Positions 1 through 8,039 of a stretch of DNA of 64,000 bases are shown in pieces. The stretch's first letter is position 1. Every line of letters begins with the position of its first letter. Source of the DNA: Bog-473 sp963726135 (lineage in GTDB: Bacteria; Actinomycetota; Acidimicrobiia; Acidimicrobiales; RAAP-2); contig CAVSBE010000006.1 in the NCBI GenBank assembly GCA_963726135.1, positions 124,001 through 188,000 of the forward strand. Reading direction: 5' to 3'. The translations under genes and the position numbers were made by a program. The notes below the pieces were generated by a model. That model did not search any database and was not told where the DNA came from. It worked only from the letters and a program-made list of their open reading frames with translations.

Positions 1-276
1 GAAGACGAGATCAACTGGCCCAGCTTGACGAACGTCGGACCCAGACTGCTCGAATGCCCGTCGCGTGCGTCGTGCGACCAATGCATCGGTGTCCTCCCCC
101 CGGGTGACGAGCCGGTCCCAGACAATGCCGACAGCGGCTCGACAGGCTGTGCATGCCAGCACGACCAGCCGCCAAAGGGGCAGCCGCTGCGACCCCTCGC
201 TGAGAATGGTGGTCGCTGGGCCGCCGGCCTCAATCGTGCGCAAGGTTTCCCGCTGCTCCACTCGACTCGTCGCCAT
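1..276 (-). CDS. ABC1/AarF/UbiB-family kinase-like protein, N-terminal part (partial, frameshifted)
   Basis: The gene starts at ATG 276-274, with a strong ribosome binding site (GAGGAGG) six bases upstream, and runs off the left edge of the window. The first 75 or so codons read a moderately hydrophobic stretch (LPLWRLVVLACTACRAA) followed by ARRTRRAFEQ. Near base 51 the frame shifts, and the next frame reads LGPTFVKLGQLISS, the hallmark motif of ABC1/AarF/UbiB atypical kinases. Family members act in quinone metabolism or as membrane-linked atypical kinases; which role applies here cannot be told. It is divergent from the Ser/Thr kinase that follows. The frame break at the conserved motif resembles those in the next four genes, so it may be a sequence error. 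Confidence 0.6.
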   Translation of the reverse strand, partial: MATSRVEQRETLRTIEAGGPATTILSEGSQRLPLWRLVVLACTACRAAVGIVWDRLVTRGEDTDALVARRTRRAFEQSGSDVRQAGPVDLVF

Positions 277-437
277 GATCCACCTCCTCGTAAGAGATCG
301 CCGCCCCGTGTCGGGGGGCGACTTCGCCGTTCGGACTCTGAGGTCAGTATCCGGAAGCAGCGGGTTCCCCGGCAGGGGTCGGGCTACCCGTTCGCGGGCG
401 CTGCTGTGGGTCGTTGTGCCCCACTGGGAGGCCGGCG

Positions 438-1778
438 ATGTACCGCGGCGGCCCGTTCCGGCCCGAGACCTGTGCGGCGACGGCGCGTTGTTGGAAGAAT
501 GCGGTCCGTGGACGTCGGCCAATCCTGGGGCGGGATGAGCCGTCCGCCGGTGAGTTCCTGGTCGTCCGAGAGCTCGGACGGGGCGCGTCCAGTGTCGTGT
601 ACCTGGCCCGGCAACGAAGCCTTGACCGCGACGTGGCCCTGAAACGCCTCCTGCGTTCGCTCAGCGGTGATCCGGCTGCCAGTGCCCGGCTCCGGCGAGA
701 GGGCCAGGTCATCTCCCGGCTGGACCATCCCCGGATCGTCCGGCTCTACGACCTGATCGACGGACGGGGCCAGACCTCGTGCTCGTCATGGAGTATGTCC
801 GCGGGCCGAGCGTCCGGTCGACTCAGCGTGGCGACGCCCCCCTCACCCAGCCAAGCGCTCGCGGTGGTGGCCGACGTCGCGGGCGCGCTCGGGTACGCGG
901 CCGCACGGGATGTGGTGCACCGAGATGTCAAGCCCGCCAACGTCTTCGTCACGGCGGCGGGACGATGCAAGCTTGGCGACTTCGGTCTGGCCCGTATTAC
1001 GGGAGAGCGGGCGATGTTCCAGTCGAACGACGGGACCGTTCGCGGCACGCCGCTCTACATGGCGCCGGAGCAACTGCGCGGCGCCGAGCCCACCCCGGCA
1101 TGGGACGTCTACGCGCTGGCCCTGATGGCATTGGAACTCTTCTCTTCCCGCCATCCGTTCGAAGGGATGACGATCCGTGGTGCCATCGAGGCGCACCTCG
1201 AGGGCGGTGCGGTGACGGCAGCCGCACAGGCTTCCCTTCCCAGGTCGATCGTCGACGTCCTCCGCGGCGGGCTCACCTCGGACGCCGCCGCCCGGCCCAC
1301 CGCTCAGGAGTTTGCCGACAGCCTTGTTCGTGCCGCCCCTCAGTCCTGGCTAGACGAGGGCGCGCCAGGCGCAGCCCTTGTGCGCGCGACTTCTCCGACT
1401 GGTGGCCGATCTGAGTGGGTACCGACGCATTCGGAAGGCCTGTGGGCCGCCGATGGCGACAGTGGGTGGACGGTGGAGGTGGTCGACGAGGCAACGTGGC
1501 TCGGCGGCTCAGACAACGTCCTCGACGGGCTTCCCATCGCGGCGCCCCTCTCGGTCACCTCACCGGACGCTCCGACGACGCAGCCGTCCGTTGCGCGGCG
1601 CCCACCGGCGTCGATGTTGACGCAGACGACCATCGACGATCAGTGGATCAGGCACGCCACCCCGGACCTTGGGAAGGTATCGACCCGTCGGACGAGGCGG
1701 ATGTGGCTCATCGTCTTGGCCGCCTTCGTCATCGGGTTCGCGTTTGCATTCGCAGCGGTCGAGCTGCTCCGCCACTGA
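438..1778 (+). CDS. Ser/Thr protein kinase (PknB-like) with C-terminal membrane anchor
   Basis: Hanks-type kinase. Visible motifs are the glycine loop LGRGASSVVYLA (about residue 46), VALKRL with the ATP-binding Lys, VVHRDVKPANV (His about 161), GDFGLA (Asp about 181) and MAPEQL. A single C-terminal transmembrane helix (about residues 422-440, WLIVLAAFVIGFAFAFA) leaves almost nothing outside the cell, so the kinase is tail-anchored without a sensor domain. I chose ATG 438 because GGGAGG lies six bases upstream; TTG 414 is an in-frame alternative. Between about 768 and 820 the frame is shifted: LVLVMEYVRGPSV, the expected hinge sequence, is read one frame over and the main frame resumes afterwards, giving about 17 garbled residues. 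An FHA protein, the usual phosphothreonine reader, follows after 13 bases. Confidence 0.85.
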   Translation: MYRGGPFRPETCAATARCWKNAVRGRRPILGRDEPSAGEFLVVRELGRGASSVVYLARQRSLDRDVALKRLLRSLSGDPAASARLRREGQVISRLDHPRIVRLYDLIDGRGQTSCSSWSMSAGRASGRLSVATPPSPSQALAVVADVAGALGYAAARDVVHRDVKPANVFVTAAGRCKLGDFGLARITGERAMFQSNDGTVRGTPLYMAPEQLRGAEPTPAWDVYALALMALELFSSRHPFEGMTIRGAIEAHLEGGAVTAAAQASLPRSIVDVLRGGLTSDAAARPTAQEFADSLVRAAPQSWLDEGAPGAALVRATSPTGGRSEWVPTHSEGLWAADGDSGWTVEVVDEATWLGGSDNVLDGLPIAAPLSVTSPDAPTTQPSVARRPPASMLTQTTIDDQWIRHATPDLGKVSTRRTRRMWLIVLAAFVIGFAFAFAAVELLRH

Positions 1779-1791
1779 GAAACGTGGCGTT

Positions 1792-2328
1792 GTGACCTAT
1801 CTCCAGAGAGAAGGCGACCCAGGCAACGAGTACCAGCTCATGCAGCCCAGCATGACCGTCGGGCGGGCGGAGAACAACGACATCGTGCTCGACGGCGACA
1901 TGCGGGTCTCCCGGCATCATGCCCGACTTCGACTGCAACGAGGGGCAATGGGTGCTCATGGATTCCCGGAGCGCCAACGGGACGCACGGTGAACGGCAAG
2001 CGGATCACGACCCACTCGCTGCGACACGGCGATCGCATCCGCTTTGGAGGCACGCCACGTTCGTGTTCGTCCCGACTGCTGACCCTCTGGCCACGATCAC
2101 CGAGGCAGCACGCCGGCCGAGCGACACCAAGGCCTCGGTGCTCTCCGGAACGAGAACGGGAGATCCTGGCACTTGTCGGTGCAGGACGCACCGACAGAGA
2201 GATCGCTGAGGACCTCTTCATCAGCGTCGCGACCGTCCGCTCGCATCTCGATCGGATCCGCGACAAGACCGGATGCCCGGCGACGTCCCGAGCTCACACG
2301 CCTGGCCATGGAGCTCGACATCGGCTGA
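1792..2328 (+). CDS. FHA domain fused to LuxR-type helix-turn-helix (multiple frame breaks)
   Basis: Read across frames, this encodes an FHA domain followed by a LuxR/GerE DNA-binding domain. FHA landmarks in order are TVGRAENNDIVLD and VSRHHARL (1855-1929), then WVLMDSRSANGT in another frame, then VNGKRITTHSLRHGDRIRFGG in a third. The C-terminal part reads EREILALVGAGRTDREIAED and ISVATVRSHLDRIRDKTG, a canonical LuxR helix-turn-helix, ending after a further shift at TGA 2326. Proposed start is GTG 1792. FHA domains bind phosphothreonine, so the protein could link the upstream kinase to transcription (inference). No single frame covers the gene; at least four one-base shifts are needed, so it is either mis-sequenced or a pseudogene with well-preserved motifs. 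Confidence 0.6.
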
Positions 2329-2539
2329 CGGGGGTCGGCGGTCTCGCCGGCCGCTGACGTTCTTCTTGACAAGGTCAGCGTGGGTCAATCTGGCCCACAC
2401 TCCTCGTCCAGGTTGGTCATCGTTTGCCCCTCGTTGCCGAGGGGTCGCTCGACATTCACACTGCTGAGGACACAGACAGCAGCGGGGGGCGAATCGGAGC
2501 ACAGTGCCGTCGCCACCTCCACAAACCTGAGGAGGAATC

Positions 2540-3082
2540 ATGAACACCGAGCACACCTTCACCCAGCCTGAGGCCAACCAGCCGCAGCAGCCGGAGCGAC
2601 ACGAGCTCGGACGCAAGGCGTCTGAACTTCGTCCGGGCCGACGGGACGCACCCGCAAGGCGGGCTACTGGATCTGCGGCGGCAGGCGTCGCCGTCGTCCT
2701 CTCGTCCTTCCTGCCCTGGGTCAGCATCGAGGGCGTCGACGACCACGCACCAGTCCGGGCGGTGGCGTGGTGATGTTGCTCGTCATCGGCGGGCTCCTCG
2801 CCTACTTCGGTGCCCGGGTCCTCCAGGGCCGCGTCACCAAGGTGATCAACGTCGCCCTGTGGGTGATCGCAGCCGTCGACGTCGTCTTGAGCGTCGCCCT
2901 GTTCGCTGCGGCGGACCAGCTGCAGCAAGAGGGCGGCGGCATCGTCTCGGCCTCGCCGGCGATCGGCTTCTACCTCGGCCGTCGGCGGCTTCATCGCCAG
3001 CGTGGTCGGCACCGATCCTGGTGCACGACCGTCCGCCGCAAGAAGGCAGCCGCGACGGCAGCCGATCCAGAAGAGCCACTGA
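2540..3082 (+). CDS. Small actinobacterial membrane protein (frameshifted)
   Basis: ATG 2540 has AGGAGG four bases upstream. A charged N-terminus of about 50 residues leads into a first hydrophobic segment (AAGVAVVLSSFLPWVSIEG). The frame then changes near 2750, and the next frame continues with two more membrane segments (VVMLLVIGGLLAYFGARVL and VALWVIAAVDVVLSVALFA). Another shift near 2985 is needed for the last helix (AVGGFIASVVGT). The SFLPW motif after a first helix is seen in many small actinobacterial membrane proteins of unknown function. The 3' end is uncertain: I take the stop at 3080-3082 in the frame that keeps the last helix. It lies between two kinase genes; no function can be assigned. 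Confidence 0.45.
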
Positions 3083-3208
3083 ACGGCTCGACGTCGACGG
3101 CACCGAGCACCTGTCAACAGGAGTTGCCTACCATGAGCGACCGAAGCCCGGCGACGGGGTATCTGCTCGAGGCCGGCAGCGTCGACGAGCGAGCAAGGGA
3201 GATTGACA

Positions 3209-5351
3209 GTGGCCGACTGGGAGGGCTTCGACGTCGAGGGGCGCCTCGGGGTGGGCAGCACGGGGACCGTGTGGCTGGCCCGCCAGCTCTCGGTGGGCCG
3301 GCTCGGTGGCCCTGAAGGAGCTCGCGCCCGGAGCTGGCCGGCAACCAGGCGGTGCGCGAGCACCTGCGCCACGAGGCGCAGGTGCTCGCCCGCCTGGACC
3401 ACCCCAACTGCGTGGCGGTCTACAGCTACCTCGAGGCGGCCTCCTCGGCGGCCATCGTCATGGAGTACGTCGAGGGCGTCTCGTTGCGGACACTCACCGA
3501 GCAGGGCCCGCTCAGCGTCGGAGCAGGCTCTCTCGGTGCTCGAAGGAGCACTCAGCGGACTGGCCGTCCGCCCACCAACAGGGCATCGTCCACGGCGACA
3601 TCAAGCCCGAGAACATCCTCCTCTCCACGAGCGGCGAGTCCAAGCTGGTCGACTTCGGACTGGCCGCCACCGTGGGCACCCGGCGGGCCCCGGGGACCGG
3701 GCAGCCCCACGTACTCGAGCCCCGAGGCCGCCGCCGGCGAGCCCCTCGGCGTGGCCAGCGGACCTCTATTCGGCGGGCCTCGTGCTCTCCGAGCTCCTCG
3801 CCGGCATGATCGCCGCCTGTCGGCGGCTCGATCCCGGCACGCCGCTGCCATGGTCGTGTTGCCCGCGCCCGTCGCCTCCCTGGTGTCGACGCGCCCTCGA
3901 CCCGGACCCGGCGGCACGCCCGGTGAGCGCCACGTGCCTTCCTCGAGGACCTCCGCGCGGCGGCTGAGGAGGGGTGTGGCGAACGACTGGCGGCGCCGGG
4001 CCGTCATCGGACCCCTGGTCGTTGCGGCGGCCACCGGAGCCGTCAGCGCGCTCGGTGCGGCCAAGGCTGGGGCCGCCACACCACCTCCCCCTCTGGGTCG
4101 CGCCGCCGGCGGCGCGCTGCCGGGCCCGTCGGGCCACCCGGGTGCTCCACGCCCACCCGGTCATCGCCACCGCCGCCGCGGTAGTGGTCGTCGCCGCTGG
4201 GGGGCTCGGAGTCGTGGCGGCGAAGGGAGGTGGAGGGACTCCTCCTCCGGCGGCGGTGGCCACGACGACCCGACCATCAACAGCTCCCGCCGCGGCGCCA
4301 CGGTCGGCCTCGTCCGTGTCGAATACGAGCAGCACGCCGATCGACCTTGCCAACGCCACACTTCCCGCGGGGATGTGCGATCCGACAATGCCAGCCGTGA
4401 CACTGTCCAACGGCGGCGGGACCACCGGCGCCAACTCCTTCTCTCCTGGGTACTTCAGCATCTCCCTGCTCGTGCCACCGATCTCGGCCGATGTCAACCA
4501 CGACGGTGTCACCGACACTGTCGGCGTGTTCGTCTGTGGAGTCGGCGGCACCATCGAATGGACCTCCTTGTGGATCTTCGATTCGAAATCCGGCGTCCTC
4601 ACGACGTTGGTCGGGCCCGTGTATCCCCGTTCGATTGGCACGGGGAGCTGGGGCCCACAGATCAAGTCGTTGAGCATCCAGGGTTCGAACCTCGTCGTGT
4701 CCGAGCTCTATTCGAACCCACCCGATCCTCACTGCTGCCTGTCCGGGGCGACCACGACGACATGGGCCTGGCACGGCGGCACACTCCGCATCATCAGTCC
4801 CGCGCCGACCGCGGGCACCGTTTCCATCGCTGCAGCCCCGGGCAGGCTCGGCAACCCGGGGACGACGGCCTTCGCCGCAGGCACTCATGTTGCTGCGGTC
4901 TGTACCGCACTTGCACCGACGCAGGCGTCTTGGACCGAGCTCGATACGGGGAAATGGCTCCCGAGCGCTGACGTCACGGCGAGCACGGCCCTCCCCGACT
5001 GTGACATCAATCCGGTTTCGACCGGAGGCGGGACGAGCCCTTCGGCGTCCGGCGTGGGGACCTTTCCCACCTGCCCGACGGCCGCCCAATTGATGGCGGT
5101 GTGGAGAGCAAATCCCGGGAACAACGCGGTGGCACCTGGAACCATCGTCTCGAACCTTGCCAACGTCTCTTGCTGGAAGAATTCGGGTGCTTGCCTTCGC
5201 GGTGAGCAACTCTGCAAACGGTTCGTTCGCCTTCAGCCAGCTCGGAGGCCTTCACAGCTTGTCTTCCGCTGAGGGGACCGTGTTCAGCAGCGAGGTCTGT
5301 GGCGATCCCTCCTCTCCGGCAGGGTGGCGCGGAGAGCTCGGCTGCTCGTAA
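3209..5351 (+). CDS. Membrane-spanning Ser/Thr protein kinase with extracellular domain (many frame breaks)
   Basis: GTG 3209 follows AAGGGAG by about seven bases. Across frames, kinase motifs appear in the correct order: GRLGVGSTGTVWLARQ, a Lys-bearing ALKELAPG, HEAQVLARLDHPNCVAVYSY, IVMEYVEGVSLRTLTEQGPL, IVHGDIKPENILL, KLVDFGLAA, YSSPEAA and DLYSAGLVLSELLAG. The catalytic loop reads HGD rather than HRD, the non-RD type. A transmembrane helix (VIATAAAVVVVAAGGLGVVA, about 4161-4220) and a Thr/Pro/Ala linker lead into an extracellular beta-rich domain of about 300 residues with several Cys, ending at the stop near 5351 after a last shift near 5180. The outer domain is not PASTA and I do not recognise it. 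The domain from 4160 to 5170 is one clean open stretch, while the kinase part needs at least six one-base shifts. Confidence 0.65.
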
Positions 5352-5433
5352 TCACCCACTGACCTGGAGCCATTTGCAGGCCATAGTGCTCCCCGACCAG
5401 CTCGAAGAAGCATTGGTCGCAGACTCTGCCCTC

Positions 5434-5463
5434 TCCAACGGGCGTGGCTCCAACGGGCGTGGC
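5434..5463 (+). repeat. Perfect 15-base tandem duplication
   Basis: TCCAACGGGCGTGGC occurs twice head to tail (5434-5448 and 5449-5463) in the 221-base gap between the second kinase and the secreted NSG protein. The copies are identical. They could be a recent slippage duplication or paired binding sites; nothing else in the gap supports either. Confidence 0.7.
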
Positions 5464-5572
5464 GAAACGGGGGTGACATTGCTACGGTACGCTCGGCCGG
5501 GGAGGGGACTGGCGCACCGAGGAACGGGCTGGCTACCTACGCACAGCCCGGAACGACTAGGAGGATTCGTCA

Positions 5573-6547
5573 GTGAGTCGCAACCGAACAGGCTGGGCAA
5601 TCGGCATTCTTGCGATCGGAATCGGCATGGCGCTCTGGCCTGTGGCGATCGCCTCGGCGGGCCAGAACGGGAGCACCTCGAATCACGGATCGCAGCACAA
5701 GCAGAAGCACGGGAATTCTCAGTCCAGTCCACAGACGGCGAAGTTCTGTAGCTACTACATCTCTGCTGTCGACATCTACCAGTCAAATGCCGGCGCATTC
5801 ACGCATGAGGATCCGGCGCTGAAGCGGATGGTCGCTGACCTGGAGAAGGCCCAATCGGTGGCGCCCGCCGCGATCAAGAAGTATGTCACAGCCATGGTGA
5901 AAGCGACGAAGTCCGAGCTCACGGCGAGGAATCCAAACGAAATGAACCTCTCCGGGCCGTCGGGGCACATTTCTAACTGGGGCAACTCACACTGTCCTTC
6001 CGGCAACTCCGGCAACTCCGGCAACTCCGGCAGCTCCAACTCCAACAACTCCAACAACTCCAACAACTCCGGCAACTCGGGCGCCTCGGGCAACTCCGGT
6101 AACTCCGGCACCTCGGGCAACTCCGGCTCCTCTGCGCCGACCGCGGCCGGGTCAGGAAGCTTGACTGCGTTCTGTCGAGACGTCCAAACGGTCACAGGTG
6201 ACATCTCCACGATGGTCGTGACCTCCAAGAACGGGGGAACGCAGGTTTCCGCTTCGCTCCTGCACAAGGCGGCGGCGGCGGCACAGCACCTCGCGAATGA
6301 GGCGCCTTCCAATCTCAAACAAGACGCTCAAACTGCCGCGAGGGATCTGAAATCGCCGAACAACGCCAACGCAAACATCATCGGCGACGAGACCTCGTTG
6401 TCGACCGACTACGACACCGATTGCCCGGGCGGCGCCGCCTATAGCGGTGGTTCCGGCAACTCCGGCAACTCGGGAAGTTCCGGCGGGATCGGAAATTCCG
6501 GCAACTCGGGAGGTTCCGGCGGCATCGGAAATTCCGGCAACACCTGA
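5573..6547 (+). CDS. Secreted protein with two Cys-flanked helical domains joined by Asn-Ser-Gly linkers
   Basis: GTG 5573 is preceded by AGGAGG at 5561-5566. The 324-residue product begins with a signal peptide (MSRNRTGWAIGILAIGIGMA, then WPVAIASAG). Two helical domains follow, about residues 60-140 and 193-288. Each starts with a Phe-Cys pair (KFCSYY, AFCRDV) and ends with Cys-Pro (SHCPSG, TDCPGG), which suggests a duplicated fold with one disulfide. The domains are joined by a Gly/Asn/Ser/Ala linker (about residues 142-186), and a second Gly-Asn-Ser-rich tail ends the protein. There is no sorting motif or membrane anchor. I do not recognise the family. The linkers are encoded by imperfect 9-base repeats. 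A surface or secreted role is inferred from the signal peptide only. Confidence 0.8.
   Translation: MSRNRTGWAIGILAIGIGMALWPVAIASAGQNGSTSNHGSQHKQKHGNSQSSPQTAKFCSYYISAVDIYQSNAGAFTHEDPALKRMVADLEKAQSVAPAAIKKYVTAMVKATKSELTARNPNEMNLSGPSGHISNWGNSHCPSGNSGNSGNSGSSNSNNSNNSNNSGNSGASGNSGNSGTSGNSGSSAPTAAGSGSLTAFCRDVQTVTGDISTMVVTSKNGGTQVSASLLHKAAAAAQHLANEAPSNLKQDAQTAARDLKSPNNANANIIGDETSLSTDYDTDCPGGAAYSGGSGNSGNSGSSGGIGNSGNSGGSGGIGNSGNT
5998..6136 (+). repeat. Imperfect 9-base coding repeats for Asn-Ser-Gly linker
   Basis: Repeats of the type GGCAACTCC, with variants GGCAGCTCC, AACAACTCC and GGTAACTCC, run through the middle of the secreted protein gene. A shorter second block lies at about 6451-6540. Spacers are absent and the reading frame is kept, so this is a low-complexity linker, not a CRISPR array. 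Such repeats are prone to length change between strains. Confidence 0.85.
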
Positions 6548-6573
6548 TCGCGAGCCCTGTTCGGCGGAGAAGC

Positions 6574-6590
6574 CCTCGAGCTCTTCGAGG
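6574..6590 (+). terminator. Possible weak hairpin after the secreted protein gene
   Basis: CCTCGA, a five-base loop, then TCGAGG form a perfect six-base-pair hairpin 27 bases after the stop codon at 6547. No T-tract follows, so an intrinsic terminator is only a possibility. The rest of the 244-base gap to the convergent gene at 6792 shows nothing else I can name. Confidence 0.25.
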
Positions 6591-6791
6591 CGACCACAAG
6601 GCCGCGTGTGCCGTGGACTGTGACTGCCCACAGGATTGTCCCGATCGGATGACCGGGGCTGCACTTCAAAATGCAACGAGTCCGGCAACCAAACCCGGTC
6701 TACCCGCGCCACTGGGGGCGGACAGATCTTGATGGCGCGGTTGCCGCCTCGCCGATGACGGGGCAACCCTTGGTCTAGTCGCCCTCTCCCA

Positions 6792-7181
6792 TCAGACGGC
6801 GCGTGGTCCTCCGGCCGCGGGGCCGACGTAGGAGGACGGTCCGAACCCCAGAATCGGGATGAAGATGAAGCTGAGCAGGATGAGCCCGACACCGAATCCC
6901 GCGCTCTTGCCGAACGACTTCGCCAACTCCCAGTACACGATGATGAAGACGATGATGTTCACGATCGGGATGATGAACAGGAAGATCCACCACCAATGTC
7001 GGCCGACGATCTTCAAGATGATGATGGTGTTCCAGATCGGGATGATCGCCTTCCATCCCGCATCGCCGGCCTTCACGAAGACCTGCCACAACGCTGCGAT
7101 CTCGAACACGATCACTGCGATGTAGACGATGACCAATATCCCGACTGCGGCGCCCGAAGAGGCAAGCAGGACAGCTGACAC
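6792..7181 (-). CDS. DUF5684-family integral membrane protein
   Basis: I place the start at GTG 7181, because GGGAGGG lies seven bases upstream; earlier in-frame codons would add an unlikely N-terminus. The 129-residue product has an N-terminal helix (GAAVGILVIVYIAVIVFEIA). The family core KAGDAGWKAIIPIWNTIIIL comes next, then VGRHWWWIFLFIIPIVNI and KSFGKSAGFGVGLILLSFIF, giving four membrane segments. The pattern AGxxGWKAxIPxxN with a WW-containing helix and KSFGKxxGFGVGL is typical of DUF5684 proteins, often found near signal peptidases in other bacteria. The function is unknown. It is divergent from the YgjP-like peptidase; the 119 bases between them should hold both promoters. Confidence 0.85.
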   Translation of the reverse strand: MSAVLLASSGAAVGILVIVYIAVIVFEIAALWQVFVKAGDAGWKAIIPIWNTIIILKIVGRHWWWIFLFIIPIVNIIVFIIVYWELAKSFGKSAGFGVGLILLSFIFIPILGFGPSSYVGPAAGGPRAV

Positions 7182-7300
7182 GACGGACCCTCCCGTTCTG
7201 CCCACCACCGCGGGCGGGCGATCCGATCGTACGCTGGTGCATTCCCCACTGCAGGGATGCTGACCAGGCATTCACCGGAACGTCACACTGATCGGCCACA

Positions 7301-7981
7301 ATGCCGTTCATGACCCTCTTCGACCTCTGCGACGTGTTCGGATCCGAGCCTCCGCCGGACGAGCCTGCCGCCGACGATGTGGCGACGGAGCACGCGGACG
7401 CCGAGAGGCGGCCCGCCGAGGCGGGCGCCATCGAGTCCTTGCCCGAAGTCGAGGTGCGGATCAGCGTGCGCCGCAAGAAGACCTCGGAGGCCAAGTGGGT
7501 CGGCGGCCGTATCGTCGTCTCGCTGCCCGCCCACCTCGACGTTGAGTCCCGGCAGAAGACGACCGACTGGCTGGTGAACCGACTGCTCACGCGTCACCGC
7601 CTGGACGGCCTACCGGGTGACGAGGAGCTCCTCGCCCGCGCCGTCGCGCTGAGCGATCACTACCGGCTCGGTGCCCGCCCGGTCTCGGTGCGCTGGGTGA
7701 CCAACCAGACGGCCCGCTGGGCCTCGTGCTCCTACTACTCGAGCCAGATCCGCGTGTCGCACCGTCTGCGAGCCGTGCCCGACTGGGTGCTCGACTCGGT
7801 GCTGGTGCACGAGGTGTCGCACTTGACCTACCCCGACCACTCCCCCGCCTTCCATCGGCTGGCCGGTGCGTACCCTCGCCACGAGGAAGCCGGCGTGTTC
7901 CTGGCGGGTTACGGACTCGGTCTCTCGACTGCCGTGCCCCTCGACGACGCCCCGGGCGGCTCCGCGCTGGCGCCCCGGTGA
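7301..7981 (+). CDS. YgjP/DUF45-like zinc metallopeptidase
   Basis: The 226-residue protein has an acidic, probably disordered N-terminus (about residues 10-50). A DUF45 (YgjP-like) domain follows. VRRKKTSEAKWVGGRIVVSL and RWASCSYYSSQIRVSHRL are typical of its first half. The zinc motif HEVSH is at about residue 170, with the third ligand in DHSPAFHRL. Family members are single-domain soluble hydrolases related to the WLM/SprT group, and their substrates are unclear. ATG 7310 is an alternative start three codons in. The C-terminal tail of about 30 residues is low in conservation. It is convergent with the acyl-CoA dehydrogenase gene and stands alone, so context adds little. Confidence 0.85.
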   Translation: MPFMTLFDLCDVFGSEPPPDEPAADDVATEHADAERRPAEAGAIESLPEVEVRISVRRKKTSEAKWVGGRIVVSLPAHLDVESRQKTTDWLVNRLLTRHRLDGLPGDEELLARAVALSDHYRLGARPVSVRWVTNQTARWASCSYYSSQIRVSHRLRAVPDWVLDSVLVHEVSHLTYPDHSPAFHRLAGAYPRHEEAGVFLAGYGLGLSTAVPLDDAPGGSALAPR

Positions 7982-8002
7982 CTGTTTCTCGGAACTATCA
8001 AC

Positions 8003-8028
8003 TCTCTCGTTTATAGTGCGGCGAGAGA
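8003..8028. terminator. Candidate bidirectional hairpin between convergent genes
   Basis: TCTCTCG (8003-8009) and CGAGAGA (8022-8028) form a seven-base-pair stem around a 12-base loop, in the 58-base gap between two convergent genes. The surrounding TATAGT and TTTCTC are unusually AT-rich for this window. The position suits a shared terminator, but there is no clear T-tract. Confidence 0.35.
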
Positions 8029-8039
8029 AGGCCGGGTGT

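Noticed and set aside
2364..2369. TTGACA as a -35 box upstream of the small membrane protein
   Set aside because: The hexamer 17 bases downstream (TCTGGC) does not resemble a -10 box, and no alternative spacing works.
5998..6136. CRISPR-like repeat array
   Set aside because: Repeats are 9 bases long, imperfect, without spacers and in frame inside a coding sequence.
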